A model generated the notes under the pieces. The model saw nothing but the letters and a program-made list of their open reading frames with translations, ran no database searches and was not told the DNA's origin. From positions 372,001 to 436,000 of the forward strand of contig NZ_CP068760.1 in assembly GCF_016775705.1 (NCBI RefSeq): a stretch of 64,000 nt of DNA, given 5' to 3'. Positions 1 to 10,215 of this stretch are shown piece by piece; position 1 is the stretch's first letter; the number at the start of each line of letters is the position of its first letter. The DNA is from Chryseobacterium cucumeris. GTDB taxonomy: Bacteria > Bacteroidota > Bacteroidia > Flavobacteriales > Weeksellaceae. A program made the translations under genes and the position numbers.

Positions 1-81
1 ACAACTCTGTCCTGGCTGGGGAACCCATCCACCTGCAATTTTTTTTAATTCTGATTTCGATAATTTTTTTAGATTTTTCAT
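1..81 (-). CDS. GG-leader bacteriocin-like peptide, 3' end cut off by the window
   Basis: The reverse strand has an ATG at 81 and stays open to the window edge (27 codons seen). The first 18 residues, MKNLKKLSKSELKKIAGG, form a basic, amphipathic double-glycine leader of the kind removed by C39-peptidase ABC exporters and common in flavobacterial bacteriocin-like peptides. The visible core begins W-V-P-Q-P-G-Q-S-C. The P-G-Q-x-C part recurs in the two complete peptides near 25 kb, but the leader is different, so it is not simply a third copy of them. Export and processing are known for the leader class. The function of this peptide is unknown. Confidence 0.75.
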   Translation of the reverse strand, partial: MKNLKKLSKSELKKIAGGWVPQPGQSC

Positions 82-230
82 AATAATACTTTTTTAATTT
101 AGTTGTAAAGGCTGTAAAAGTCTCATTAGACCAAGATAATAAATTAATATGAAATAAAAAATCAATTTAAAAATAATCTCACATATCTATCCAATCGATA
201 TCATTGACCTTACGTTATACAAATAAAAAA

Positions 231-250
231 AACCGCCCGAAGGCGGTTTT
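231..250 (-). terminator. Rho-independent terminator of the small lipoprotein gene
   Basis: A GC-rich stem AACCGCC / GGCGGTT with a CGAA-type loop is followed, on the minus strand, by a run of T. It lies just past the stop codon of the lipoprotein gene. The same hairpin sequence recurs at 5533-5549. Confidence 0.85.
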
Positions 251-258
251 TATAAGGA

Positions 259-711
259 TTATTGTTTAACAAAAACTAAAATTGCATTATCATTTCCAGG
301 TGTATCATCTAAATCTTTAGAATTATCTGAAATTCTTAACTCAAAATCATCAAATGACTGAACAGTTCTCTTTAATGTTTTTACAGTTCCTGCCTCACTA
401 TAAGTTAGTGTTAAGTTGCTATTATCAAAGCTCCACATACCACTGTAAGATTCAGCAAGACCACAATTACCGGAATTAACAAGATTGTACCTTTCATAGA
501 CACCTGAAAAATCTGTATTGATTGATATTTGGCCCTTTTTCTCACACTCATTTAACAAAATTGTCTTTCCTCTAAATTCATATTTATATGGTTTCCAATT
601 TCCAGTGATGTTGACACTGTCTTCTATAATACTAATATCATCATTGCTAGAAGAACATGAGGTAAAAACCATAAAGAGAAAAACCCCTATAAAAAATTTT
701 ATATAACGCAT
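259..711 (-). CDS. Small lipoprotein, lipocalin-like
   Basis: The protein has 150 residues. It begins with a short basic n-region and a hydrophobic segment ending in F-T-S-C (Cys19), a lipobox, followed by a Ser/Asn/Asp-rich tether, so it should be a membrane-anchored lipoprotein. The body starts with a V-N-I-T-G-N-W-K pattern seen at the first strand of small lipocalin-like Bacteroidetes proteins. It has two further cysteines (about 56 and 83) that could form a disulphide. It stands alone, with its own terminator. No specific ligand or role can be named; the lipocalin-like fold is an inference from the pattern. Confidence 0.8.
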   Translation of the reverse strand: MRYIKFFIGVFLFMVFTSCSSSNDDISIIEDSVNITGNWKPYKYEFRGKTILLNECEKKGQISINTDFSGVYERYNLVNSGNCGLAESYSGMWSFDNSNLTLTYSEAGTVKTLKRTVQSFDDFELRISDNSKDLDDTPGNDNAILVFVKQ

Positions 712-750
712 TAGATTATTAAATTCACAAATTTATTTTAAATATATAAA

Positions 751-2178
751 TTAAAATTTATCCCAGAATAGTTTTGTTGTCGCCTTGTCACCACCGATTT
801 TACTAGCAGCGGCATTAACATTTGCTCCATTTAACACATATTCCTGATCAGAATAAGGCATTCTATATGGTACTGAAGACAAGTTAGATTTTGGCGGATT
901 TACAAGAGCCGGATAATCTAAACGTCTTGTAAAATTCCATGCAGCAAATCCTTTATTGAACATAGCAATCCATGCCTGAACTCCGATTGATTGTTTCCAA
1001 TTAGCTGCATTATAAGGATTAGCAATAAGATAGGATGCAATGCTAGTATCTGAAACACCATTTTCTTTCATAGATGCTGTTACTGCAGTAGCATACAGAT
1101 CTGCTGCTGTGCCACCTGCTGAATATCCTCTAGCTGCTGCTTCAGCCTTAAGAAAAGCTACTTCTGCATAACTTAATAAATTTGAAGCTGTTGTAGATGA
1201 TCTGAAATAATCGTTTAGATGAGAAAAATCACTATATGGGTCATTTAATTCACCAAAAACACCTCCCTTATAAACTCCACCAACTTTTGTAAACCATTTA
1301 TCCATTCTTGGATCCGAAAGGCTATTCATAGTATTGATAACTAATTCACTAGGAACAAAATCATCTCTGTTAGAAGCTACAAGATTATCGAAAACAGGAT
1401 TTGAAAATGTATTCCCATCATAGGCAAATTTATAGGCTTCCTCTTCAGAAGAAATTACACCTCCTACAATTGCTGATTCAACAGTTGCTTTTGACAATGT
1501 TGGGTCAACATCTGCTAAGTTTATTCCCAGTCTTAATTTCACAGAATTGGCAAATTTCACCCACTTATTCATATTTCCCGAGTAGACTAAATCACCAGAA
1601 CCATACCCTTTTGCTGCAGGTTTTACTGTAGCAATGACTGCATCAATTCTTTTAATTAAATCTACATAAATACTTTTAGCATCATCATATTTTGGTGTAA
1701 GAATCTCATTAGGCTTAAAAGCTTCGGAATAAGGCACATCACCAAAAGTATTAACCAAGTTCTCCCAAATGAAAATCTCTTCAATTTCCAATGTTGCTAA
1801 TTTGTTTGTACGAACATCATCAGTTTCCACTTCTGTTTTCAGATTTTCTTTTGCCTGTCTGATATTATTGATGCTGTATACATACATCCTGTTAAAATGA
1901 TTTCTAGGCTGATTTCTGGTTACCAAATCATACTGTGTTTCTTGAGGATATTGCCCTTCTGCCCATTGCTGAGTAAAAAAACGATAATTATTAAAATTCA
2001 CACTAGGATTGTCCATATAATAAGAAGACTGGAATAATGCCGTAGCTAGTAAATTTTCTGAAGGTAAAATCGATGGGTGCTTAGGATCTTCATTCAACGA
2101 AGTCAGATCACTTTGACATGATACCAGACTTGCAGATATAAATATGCCGAATAAGGCAGTTTTTAATATATTTCTCAT
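751..2178 (-). CDS. SusD/RagB-family nutrient-binding outer-membrane lipoprotein
   Basis: This is a SusD-like lipoprotein of 475 residues, the surface lid that captures substrate for its SusC partner. The ATG at 2178 is preferred over an in-frame ATG at 2208: it gives a proper lipoprotein signal (MRNILKTALFGIFISASLVSC) and avoids overlapping the upstream susC gene, which ends at 2189. The segment after the cysteine (LNEDPKHPS) and the helical repeat pattern resemble the SusD-like_2 subgroup. It is the distal gene of a susC-susD operon. The substrate cannot be deduced: no glycoside hydrolase or peptidase gene sits in the operon. Confidence 0.9.
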   Translation of the reverse strand: MRNILKTALFGIFISASLVSCQSDLTSLNEDPKHPSILPSENLLATALFQSSYYMDNPSVNFNNYRFFTQQWAEGQYPQETQYDLVTRNQPRNHFNRMYVYSINNIRQAKENLKTEVETDDVRTNKLATLEIEEIFIWENLVNTFGDVPYSEAFKPNEILTPKYDDAKSIYVDLIKRIDAVIATVKPAAKGYGSGDLVYSGNMNKWVKFANSVKLRLGINLADVDPTLSKATVESAIVGGVISSEEEAYKFAYDGNTFSNPVFDNLVASNRDDFVPSELVINTMNSLSDPRMDKWFTKVGGVYKGGVFGELNDPYSDFSHLNDYFRSSTTASNLLSYAEVAFLKAEAAARGYSAGGTAADLYATAVTASMKENGVSDTSIASYLIANPYNAANWKQSIGVQAWIAMFNKGFAAWNFTRRLDYPALVNPPKSNLSSVPYRMPYSDQEYVLNGANVNAAASKIGGDKATTKLFWDKF

Positions 2179-2188
2179 TGTTGATTTT

Positions 2189-5185
2189 TTAAAATTTAAA
2201 TGTAACATTTACTCCAATATCTCTTGTTGTTGGCATAGATCCAATTGACCATCCATAAGAATTAATTCCTCCCCCAATCATAGCCTCAGGATCAGCATAT
2301 GGAAGATTTTTGTGAATGATCCATAAATTTCTACCTACAATAGATATTTTCGCATCATAAATTTTAGTTCCAGCCAATAAAGATTTAGGAAGCATATAGC
2401 CAATGCTAGCCTCTCTTAGCTTAATAAAAGATCCATCATATACAAATTCTTTTGCCGGCTGGGTTTCATAGCCATAGTTACTTCCAGTTGAAAACTGTGA
2501 CAATGCTATATTATTAGGAGTTCCATCCGGCAAGACTCCAGGAAGTATAACATCCTTATCTCTGTAATCTCCAATAGCAGTTTCTTTATAAAGCCCTGTA
2601 TCCATACCATAATACATATCCGTTGAGAAAATGTCTCCACCTTTACGCATATCAATTAAGAAACTTAAAGAGAAGCCTTTATAGCTAAAGGTATTTCTGA
2701 TGCCTCCAATCCAATCAGGAGTAGTATTACCTATGATTTGATTTGAATTAGTTTGATAAATTCCTGTGTCAGGATCAATAACTCTCTGTCCATTCAAATA
2801 GACGTAATCACTTCCGATTAGAGTTCCCCAAGCTTCTCCTACTCTTGCATTCAGAGAAACTCCTCCTTGGAAGCTGTTCAGAAGAAGGTTAGTAATTCCC
2901 GGATATAGGCTCACAACCTCGTTTTTATTTTTAGACCAGTTGGCATCAATATTCCAAGTAAAATCTTTTGTTTTTATTGGCACCAATCCTAACTGAACTT
3001 CATACCCTGTATTATCAATTCTCCCTGCATTAATAACTTTACCTGTATAGCCTGTTCCTGAAGAAACAGGAAGTGTGATAATCTGATCTATCGTTTTTGT
3101 TTTATAATAAGCAAAATCAACTGTTATTCTATCCTTTAGGAAATGTGCTTCTGTACCTACTTCAAATTCTTTAGACCTTTGAGGTTTTAGATCTGGATTG
3201 GCTTGATTCAAAATTGAACTATATATTCCTACACCTGATAAAATCCCCGCAGATCTATAATTATTTGTCAGCATATAAGGATCTGCAGTACCTCCTACTT
3301 CTGCGTAGTTTGCTCTTAATTTCCAGAAATTCATCCAACTCTTAGTATCTAAAATTTCCGACATGATTAGAGATCCGGTTACTGATGGATAGTTATATAC
3401 ATTATTACCAGCCGGCAGCGTTGAACTTTGGTCAACTCTCCACGTTCCATCTATATAAAACTTTTTGAAAAAATCAAATGATGCTGTGATATACCCTGAG
3501 TTAGTTTGTGTGGTATACTCACTCTCATCTGATGCCAATGGAGCTTTTTTAGAATTTGATAGTGCATAAATTCCAGGAACAACTAATCCTCCTTCAGTTG
3601 AACCATATACAGAATTAAAATAATTCCTTCTAATATTTCCACCTAAAACTCCTGAAACATTAATGTTATCAGTAATGTCAAATTTATAATTCACCATTAA
3701 ATCATAGTTTGTCTCAGTTCTCAGTACATCACGTCTTGCATAACCAGAAGATACGTCATTTCCTGATTGCCCAAAAGGCTGAGCTATAGATCCAACAGCT
3801 ACTCTATTTTCTGCAAAAAGATTTGATCTGTCATAAGATACCTTACCTGTTACAGAAATATTATCTAATAAATCATAAGTTAATTGAGCATAGGTAAAAT
3901 TTCTATGTCTTTTATCACTTGTATAATTTTGATATGCTTGGAAGTATGGGTTATTCCAATATGCCGGAGCCCCATTAGAAGCAGACTTTCTGTTCCATGT
4001 AACATTCCCATAATTATTCGCTGCACTAGCAATACTAGGATTAACATTGGCAAAATAAGCCCTTTCAAGATCCTTTACATCTACGTTAGTTTGCCACCAT
4101 TGTCTGAAACCTGTAACTGTATTATCGCTATATCCAGTTATACTACGTCCTTTCGTATCCTGTAATGTCATTGTAGAATAGAAAGAAGAATGTAATTTAG
4201 AAGTCAGATCATAATTTACTTTTAAGGAAAAAGTATTTTTATTAATATGTGAGTTAGGCATAAGACCATCTGACATCATATTGTCATATGTAAAACTGAT
4301 ATTTTTCCCCTTTTCACCCTTTTCTAATGTTACAGTATTCGTGTATGTAGCAGGATTATTAAAGAATTCAATTGGCCCATTTTTAGCTGCCACCCAAGGA
4401 GTTGCTTTGCCATAATTAGGAGATGTTGGATCAAAAGAATCCCATTGATATACCAACAAATTAGGGTCAAATTTTGGACCCCAAGAAGCATCTGCTCCAA
4501 AATTGGCATTATTTAAGCCTCCAGGGCCTTTAGATCCAAATTTTTGAGAATATCCAGCTCCATATCTAGTCTGATATTCCGGAAATGTTGATTTATCAAT
4601 AAAGCCAACATTTACTGAAGATGATAAAGTAACACCCCATGAACCATCATCTTTTCCTTTACCATTTTTAGTCGTAATAACTATAACACCATTTAGACCT
4701 CTTTCTCCATATAAAGCCGATGCTGCGGCACCCTTTAATACGTTAATTGATTCTATGTCTTCCTGATTAATATCAGATAAGGCGTTACCATAATCAATTG
4801 ATTTCTCTTGTGTATAAGTATTATTAACTGGTGATCCATCAATTACAATCAATGGGTTTCCTCCTCCTAATGTTTTAACACCCCTGATAAGCAAATTTGC
4901 TGATCCACCAAAGTTATTGTTGGTAGTAACATTAAGACCAGCTACTTTACCAGACAATTGAGCTCCAATGTTACCTGTGTTTGTTGTTCCATCAGAAAGA
5001 GCACTTGCTTTAATCTCCTGTGAGGCATATCCCAAAGATTTCTTTTCTCTCTTAATACCAAGAGCGGTTACGACTACGCCCTCGATCTCTTTTGTTTTAA
5101 TAGTATCATTCTTTTGCTGGGCATTTGCAACAGCTATAGAAGAAGATAATACTAAAACAAGAAGACTTGCTGTTAGTTTCTTCAT
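2189..5185 (-). CDS. SusC/RagA-family TonB-linked outer-membrane transporter (first pair)
   Basis: The protein has 998 residues with a signal peptide ending near A-N-A-Q. A TonB-dependent plug follows directly (about residues 35-175) with the SusC hallmarks L-I-R-G, P-L-I-V-I-D-G and G-x-x-G-V-I-V-I-T-T-K. The rest is a long 22-strand-type barrel ending in V-T-F-K-F. The N-terminal carboxypeptidase-regulatory-like domain found in most SusC proteins is absent, as in the second copy. With the SusD gene 10 bp downstream it should import an oligomeric nutrient using TonB energy. The substrate is unknown. Confidence 0.93.
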   Translation of the reverse strand: MKKLTASLLVLVLSSSIAVANAQQKNDTIKTKEIEGVVVTALGIKREKKSLGYASQEIKASALSDGTTNTGNIGAQLSGKVAGLNVTTNNNFGGSANLLIRGVKTLGGGNPLIVIDGSPVNNTYTQEKSIDYGNALSDINQEDIESINVLKGAAASALYGERGLNGVIVITTKNGKGKDDGSWGVTLSSSVNVGFIDKSTFPEYQTRYGAGYSQKFGSKGPGGLNNANFGADASWGPKFDPNLLVYQWDSFDPTSPNYGKATPWVAAKNGPIEFFNNPATYTNTVTLEKGEKGKNISFTYDNMMSDGLMPNSHINKNTFSLKVNYDLTSKLHSSFYSTMTLQDTKGRSITGYSDNTVTGFRQWWQTNVDVKDLERAYFANVNPSIASAANNYGNVTWNRKSASNGAPAYWNNPYFQAYQNYTSDKRHRNFTYAQLTYDLLDNISVTGKVSYDRSNLFAENRVAVGSIAQPFGQSGNDVSSGYARRDVLRTETNYDLMVNYKFDITDNINVSGVLGGNIRRNYFNSVYGSTEGGLVVPGIYALSNSKKAPLASDESEYTTQTNSGYITASFDFFKKFYIDGTWRVDQSSTLPAGNNVYNYPSVTGSLIMSEILDTKSWMNFWKLRANYAEVGGTADPYMLTNNYRSAGILSGVGIYSSILNQANPDLKPQRSKEFEVGTEAHFLKDRITVDFAYYKTKTIDQIITLPVSSGTGYTGKVINAGRIDNTGYEVQLGLVPIKTKDFTWNIDANWSKNKNEVVSLYPGITNLLLNSFQGGVSLNARVGEAWGTLIGSDYVYLNGQRVIDPDTGIYQTNSNQIIGNTTPDWIGGIRNTFSYKGFSLSFLIDMRKGGDIFSTDMYYGMDTGLYKETAIGDYRDKDVILPGVLPDGTPNNIALSQFSTGSNYGYETQPAKEFVYDGSFIKLREASIGYMLPKSLLAGTKIYDAKISIVGRNLWIIHKNLPYADPEAMIGGGINSYGWSIGSMPTTRDIGVNVTFKF

Positions 5186-5205
5186 ATCAAATTAATTTTG
5201 TACCC

Positions 5206-5229
5206 TACAAATTTGTAAAACTTTCTTAA
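5206..5229 (-). promoter_or_regulatory. Conserved upstream element of first susC
   Basis: On the minus strand a 24-nt block starting TTAAGAAAGTTT and ending ATTTGTA lies 20 bp before the susC start. It matches the block at 10216-10239, upstream of the second susC, at 22 of 24 positions. The ATTTGTA end resembles the Bacteroidetes -7 region. Its position suggests a shared promoter or activator site; this is inference. Confidence 0.5.
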
Positions 5230-5532
5230 TATCACAAAGTAAAAATTAAAAAAAATGTATTTATTTTAATTTTTTAAAATAAATACATTCAAATAAGTAT
5301 TAAAATTAGTTAAAAATTAAATATTTAACAAAAATCAATTAATTAAATGTTAATTTCATTTAAGAAATAATAACAATCATTTAAATTGATATTATCTATA
5401 GCAACAAACTCTAAACAATTTGAATCTCAATACTTTGAAAAATTTCAAAATATAAACAGTTATAACTTAACACTAAAGCTATGCTAAGCATATTTGTATA
5501 TTGAAAGAGAAATCAGGCGTAAAAAATAAAAA
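5230..5532. other. AT-rich intergenic stretch upstream of first susC
   Basis: About 300 bp of very AT-rich sequence lies between the susC promoter block and the terminator of the second sus operon. I see no coding signal or strong hairpin in it. It may hold regulatory sites for the sus operon. Confidence 0.5.
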
Positions 5533-5549
5533 AACCGCCCGAAGGCGGT
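5533..5549 (-). terminator. Terminator of second sus operon
   Basis: A stem ACCGCC / GGCGGT with loop CGAA lies 30 bp past the stop of the second SusD gene, with A-runs on the plus strand that read as T-runs on the minus strand. It is the same hairpin as at 231-250. Confidence 0.8.
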
Positions 5550-5578
5550 AAAAATATATTAAAATTGTATTGTAAAAA

Positions 5579-7195
5579 TTAGTTTTGATTCCAAAATGGG
5601 GTGAACTGATTTCTTACGAAAGCATCCGCACTTGAAACATTTGGTACATTTGATGAATTTGCGACATACTCAGACACGGGATATATCAATCGATAAGGTT
5701 TATTAGGCTTATTAGTTGTAGTTGCCAATGGAGTATAAGGATAACCAGTTCTATTATAATTAATAAATGATTGAATAGGATTTATACTTGTATTTGCAAT
5801 CCAAGACTGCGTCATAATTGCATCTATTTTTTGATCCATTGATCCCGCCCAACCTAGTCCTGGTCTTAAGTTTGCAGCAGCAATATAAGTTGTAGCGCCA
5901 GTTGCACCTAAATAAGTAAATGAAGCCTGTATTCCTTCCTCAAAATAAGTTTGAGCATCTCCTAGATTTGCCGAAGAATATCTTAAAGCTGCCTCTGCAA
6001 GAAGAAACTTAATTTCTGACTTTGACATAATTACTCCTGATTTAGTAGAACCCAGGCTAATATTTGTAGAATTATTTGCTGTAGATAATTCGCTTGTAAT
6101 TCCTAACCCTATTCTTGAAACAGAGTTATTTCCTGTCGGAGCTCCAGGTTCACCCGCCAAAGCACCTTGACGAATACCTTTTAATGCACCCGAAACTAAT
6201 GTAAATACTCTTCCCCTCCTAGGGTCTGCAAGCCCGGTATATTTATCATATATATTTGATGGATTATTAGGTAATACCAAATTATTTGGATTGCCATTTA
6301 ATGCATTAGCAAAATGCTCAGAAACAGTAACAACCTGTCCTACTCTAGTTCCTGCCGTTGTTCTGATGTATGTTCCATAAAAAGGATTTTGTTGATCATC
6401 TGTAGCAGCTGAATAACCAGGATTTATCAAAACATCTTCGTTAATAAAAGCTGCACCGTTTAATGATGCTAGTTTTTGGTCTCTGTAAGTAGCCTCAGAA
6501 CCCGTAAGTCGACTCATTCTTACAAGATATCTCAATTTGATAGTATTAGCAAATTGAATCCATTTAGTAGTTGATCCTCCAAAAATATTATCTGTAGAAG
6601 GGTTTAAAGCTATTACACTTGGTCCTGCGTGCTGAATTAATGAAATAGCTTTTTCCAAATCTTCAATTTCAGCGTGATAAATATTTTTATCATCATCATA
6701 TTTAGGAGTCAAATTTGATTGATAATTAAACGCTTCGGAAAAAGGAGCATCTCCATATAAATCAACTATTGTCTGCATATAAAATGCTCTCATAATTTTA
6801 GCAGCTGCCACATAATAATCTTGAGCACCATCAGTATTAGGATAGTTCTCTATTAGCTTATAGTTCGCCATGTTACGGTATAAGCCGTCCCAAATACCAT
6901 TATAAAAACTATTATCCACAGTATTAAGGTTAAATTCCCTTACATAAGGAGAACCATAAACATACGAGTTACCAGCCCAAGAGTTCATCATTAAATTACC
7001 AAAAACATTCATGGTAGTTGCCTGAGTTCTAAATATCTGGGTATTTGTTCCTGGCAATAATAAATCCGGAGTTACCTCCTCAATATGAATAGCATTTGGA
7101 TTTTCATTAATATCCAGGTATCTATTACATGAATGAAAAGAGGCTAAAACCAACGCTCCAACGATTAACGAAGTACTTATCTTAATATTTTTCAT
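5579..7195 (-). CDS. SusD/RagB-family nutrient-binding outer-membrane lipoprotein (second pair)
   Basis: This is a 538-residue SusD-like lipoprotein. The signal ends in A-S-F-H-S-C (lipobox), followed by N-R-Y-L-D-I-N-E-N-P-N, a typical start of the SusD-like_2 group. It is the distal gene of the second susC-susD operon, 13 bp after its SusC. It should sit on the cell surface as the substrate-binding partner of that transporter. It differs clearly from the first SusD (538 versus 475 residues), so the two operons are old paralogues or serve different substrates, not a recent duplication. Confidence 0.92.
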   Translation of the reverse strand: MKNIKISTSLIVGALVLASFHSCNRYLDINENPNAIHIEEVTPDLLLPGTNTQIFRTQATTMNVFGNLMMNSWAGNSYVYGSPYVREFNLNTVDNSFYNGIWDGLYRNMANYKLIENYPNTDGAQDYYVAAAKIMRAFYMQTIVDLYGDAPFSEAFNYQSNLTPKYDDDKNIYHAEIEDLEKAISLIQHAGPSVIALNPSTDNIFGGSTTKWIQFANTIKLRYLVRMSRLTGSEATYRDQKLASLNGAAFINEDVLINPGYSAATDDQQNPFYGTYIRTTAGTRVGQVVTVSEHFANALNGNPNNLVLPNNPSNIYDKYTGLADPRRGRVFTLVSGALKGIRQGALAGEPGAPTGNNSVSRIGLGITSELSTANNSTNISLGSTKSGVIMSKSEIKFLLAEAALRYSSANLGDAQTYFEEGIQASFTYLGATGATTYIAAANLRPGLGWAGSMDQKIDAIMTQSWIANTSINPIQSFINYNRTGYPYTPLATTTNKPNKPYRLIYPVSEYVANSSNVPNVSSADAFVRNQFTPFWNQN

Positions 7196-7208
7196 AATTC
7201 TCGTCCTA

Positions 7209-10190
7209 TTAAAAAGTTACATTTAAGTTAAATCCAAATGTTCTATAATTCGGATATTGTGTATCTAATGCTATTCCATTAGCATTACCGTTACCAGAAG
7301 CAGTTTCCGGATCATTATAATTCAAATTATTATCTGCATATTTTATAAACGGATTTCTTGCAAAAACTCCTAAAGTAGCAGAATTAACAAAAGTTGATGC
7401 CAAAAGTGATTTAGGCAGGCTATAGCTTAAAGCTAATTCTCTTACCTTTAATGCTGTTCCGTCTACAACAAGATTTTCACCAATATTTCTTCCTGCTCCT
7501 GTAAAATATGATACCGCACCTCCATAATCTGCACTGTTTCCTACAGGAGTAGTGTTAGTAACATAATTTCCATTAACAAGCTGCACAGAATTTGGAATAA
7601 TATAACCCTGACTTCTATCATAATCAGCAGTCATAGGATCTGCACCAGTAAACATCAATAGTCTTTTAGACATTGAGATAAAACTAGCACCTTTTCTATA
7701 GTCCATAGTACCAGAAAGAGTAAAGCCTTTAATTCTAAAGCTAAGGTTCATGCCTAAAATGTAGTCTGGATTTGCTTTCCCTAATATTTCAAAAGTAGAT
7801 GTTGTTAAAGGATTTCCGTTAGAATCAACAATAATATTTCCATTAGGATCTCTCTGATATTTTGTTCCTTTTATCATTGGCATTTTTTCACCTTTAATTG
7901 CAAAAATACCAACACCAGGAGTTGAATAACTTAATAAATTCACTTCATCTACTCCTTCTGGCAATTCTTTAATTCTAGCTATTGAAGAAGAATAAAATCC
8001 TCTGATGTTTAATTCTACATCTTTGCTTTTAATAGGTGTAATCCCTAATTCGAGCTCATATGTATTATTAACCATTCTTCCAAAGTTATTCTGAAGACTT
8101 GCCAAACCTGTAGTTGAACTAGAAGTAACACGAGTAATCAATCTTTTTGTATCCGACTGAGAATAAGAACCTGTTAAAGTCAACCGATCTTTAAAAAAAC
8201 CTAAATACAAGTTTGCTTCTTTTGTATAAACATTTTCAGGTCGTATAAGTTCTGATGTAGGGTTTTGATTAGCAATGTAAGCAGTATTAGTTCCAAATGG
8301 ATAGCCTGTAGGGAATGACCCAATCTGATCTACAGCATAAGCCGCTATTGGTGCATTTCCTACACTTGTATATGATAGAGATATTTTTGCATAATTCAAT
8401 ATATCTCCTTTTAGGCTTTCGAAAGCATTAGTAGGTATAAAACTTAGACCGGCAGAAAAATATCCATAACTTCGTAAATCCTGCTCATAAGTACCTGTTG
8501 GACGAACGGAAAAAACAGAGTTCCACTCTTGTCTATAAGTACCATTCAAATATAAATAATTTTTATATGACAAATCCAAATTTCCTAATACTGCAAACAC
8601 ACGGCTTCTTAGTTGATAATTATTTAACTGATAAGCTAAATATGGATTTAAAACATTCGCATAATTATACCATTTGGCTATTTTAAGGTTTTCACCTCCA
8701 ACTTCGTTAATTCTATAATTATTATCCTGAGTATTAATACCTGTATTAAGTTTTAAAACAATATCATCCGTTAAATTATAATCGAAGTTTACTAATAAGT
8801 CTCCATAATAATTTGAAGTTTTAGAAAGACTTTGTCTAAAAAGAGAGGTAACATCACCTGTTCCGTAGTCAGAGAAATAGGTTCCGTCTATTCCTGTTCC
8901 TGTACCATTATACTGACGGGTAAATTTGAAACCATTATTATAATTATCAAAGTCTCCCATTGTATTCTGCAAACCTCCTTTATATGTCACATTAATATGA
9001 TCATTAAATTCATATTGAAGACCTATAATTGCTGAAATAAAATTAGTCTTGGCATTGTATCTTTCATTTTGAATTGTCCAGTATGGATTCAACGCATAAA
9101 CGCTATAGTTGCCCTCTAATCCAGAATTTCTATAGTTTCTAATGTCAATATTACTTGGCATTTGTAACATTTCTCCATATAAGTCATGACTTGTTTCAGT
9201 CGTAGATCTGTAAATATAGTTAATATCACCATCTATTCTAAATTTTCCAAATTTCTTACCTGCTTTAAATAGGAATGAATTCTTAAGCATTTTATCTCCT
9301 TCCACCATGAAGTCACTACTCATTCTGTTCAAATTCAAATAAGCATACGCATCAGATCCACCAACATTCATAGATACTCCATTCTGGAAAGTAACTCCGT
9401 TTTTAAAAAATTTCGCAAAATGATCTTTGACTGGCGCATACTTTGCAAAAAGAAACTTTCCATCTGCTTGTGGCAAGCCGGTTTCTACATATTGCCCTCC
9501 AATTTTCGGGTCATCAAAAGCTGGTCCCCAAGAGGTATTCTCCCAAGGAACATGATTTGTTCCATTATAATCTACATCACTGAAAGTCTCGTCTTGGACA
9601 CCCTGCCCATACTTAGTCTGTATTTTTGGCAATTTATAAACAGAGGAAATTTCAACCGATGAATTAAGATTAAACTGAATTTTTTGGTTATTACTTCCTT
9701 TTTTAGTAGTAACAACAATCACTCCATTTACCCCTTGAGAACCATACAAAGCAGCTCCTTGAAGTCCTTTAATAACATTGACATTTTCAATTGCGTCTGG
9801 GGGTAATTGTTGAAATACAGCTGAGGAAGAAATCACATTATCTATAACAATAAGAGCCTGATTGTCGCTTGTTATAGAACGGGTTCCTCTTAATACAATT
9901 CTATTACTTGAGTTTACACCCACATTTGTTGTTGTAATTTGCAAACCTGCAACTTTACCTGTCAATGATTGAACAGCATTTGGGTTTGATGCTGCATTAA
10001 GTTCTTTAGTTCCTACAACCTGGCTTGCCGCAGTAACAGCGTCTTGTTTCTTTTTAATACCTAAGGCTCCAGTAACAACTATCTCCTCAATATTTTTGGT
10101 CTTTAGGGTATCTTTTGTGTTTTGGGCTGACAACATCACAAATGATGACGATAGTACAACCGCGAAAACACTCGCAGTTAATTTCTTCAT
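7209..10190 (-). CDS. SusC/RagA-family TonB-linked outer-membrane transporter (second pair)
   Basis: The protein has 993 residues. Its signal peptide starts MKKLTAS, as in the first SusC, and the body begins with K-N-I-E-E-I-V-V-T-G-A-L-G-I-K-K. The plug domain carries V-L-R-G-T-R-S, A-L-I-V-I-D-N and G-V-N-G-V-I-V-V-T-T-K-K-G. The barrel ends in N-L-N-V-T-F. It lacks the N-terminal carboxypeptidase-regulatory-like domain. It forms an operon with the SusD 13 bp downstream. The substrate is not deducible. The start is supported by the signal peptide and the upstream block shared with the first susC. Confidence 0.93.
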   Translation of the reverse strand: MKKLTASVFAVVLSSSFVMLSAQNTKDTLKTKNIEEIVVTGALGIKKKQDAVTAASQVVGTKELNAASNPNAVQSLTGKVAGLQITTTNVGVNSSNRIVLRGTRSITSDNQALIVIDNVISSSAVFQQLPPDAIENVNVIKGLQGAALYGSQGVNGVIVVTTKKGSNNQKIQFNLNSSVEISSVYKLPKIQTKYGQGVQDETFSDVDYNGTNHVPWENTSWGPAFDDPKIGGQYVETGLPQADGKFLFAKYAPVKDHFAKFFKNGVTFQNGVSMNVGGSDAYAYLNLNRMSSDFMVEGDKMLKNSFLFKAGKKFGKFRIDGDINYIYRSTTETSHDLYGEMLQMPSNIDIRNYRNSGLEGNYSVYALNPYWTIQNERYNAKTNFISAIIGLQYEFNDHINVTYKGGLQNTMGDFDNYNNGFKFTRQYNGTGTGIDGTYFSDYGTGDVTSLFRQSLSKTSNYYGDLLVNFDYNLTDDIVLKLNTGINTQDNNYRINEVGGENLKIAKWYNYANVLNPYLAYQLNNYQLRSRVFAVLGNLDLSYKNYLYLNGTYRQEWNSVFSVRPTGTYEQDLRSYGYFSAGLSFIPTNAFESLKGDILNYAKISLSYTSVGNAPIAAYAVDQIGSFPTGYPFGTNTAYIANQNPTSELIRPENVYTKEANLYLGFFKDRLTLTGSYSQSDTKRLITRVTSSSTTGLASLQNNFGRMVNNTYELELGITPIKSKDVELNIRGFYSSSIARIKELPEGVDEVNLLSYSTPGVGIFAIKGEKMPMIKGTKYQRDPNGNIIVDSNGNPLTTSTFEILGKANPDYILGMNLSFRIKGFTLSGTMDYRKGASFISMSKRLLMFTGADPMTADYDRSQGYIIPNSVQLVNGNYVTNTTPVGNSADYGGAVSYFTGAGRNIGENLVVDGTALKVRELALSYSLPKSLLASTFVNSATLGVFARNPFIKYADNNLNYNDPETASGNGNANGIALDTQYPNYRTFGFNLNVTF

Positions 10191-10215
10191 ATCAAATTCA
10201 ATTATTTTTACAGAT

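Noticed and set aside
2179..2208. Longer start for the first SusD gene
   Set aside because: Would overlap the end of susC and place the signal peptide inside the protein.
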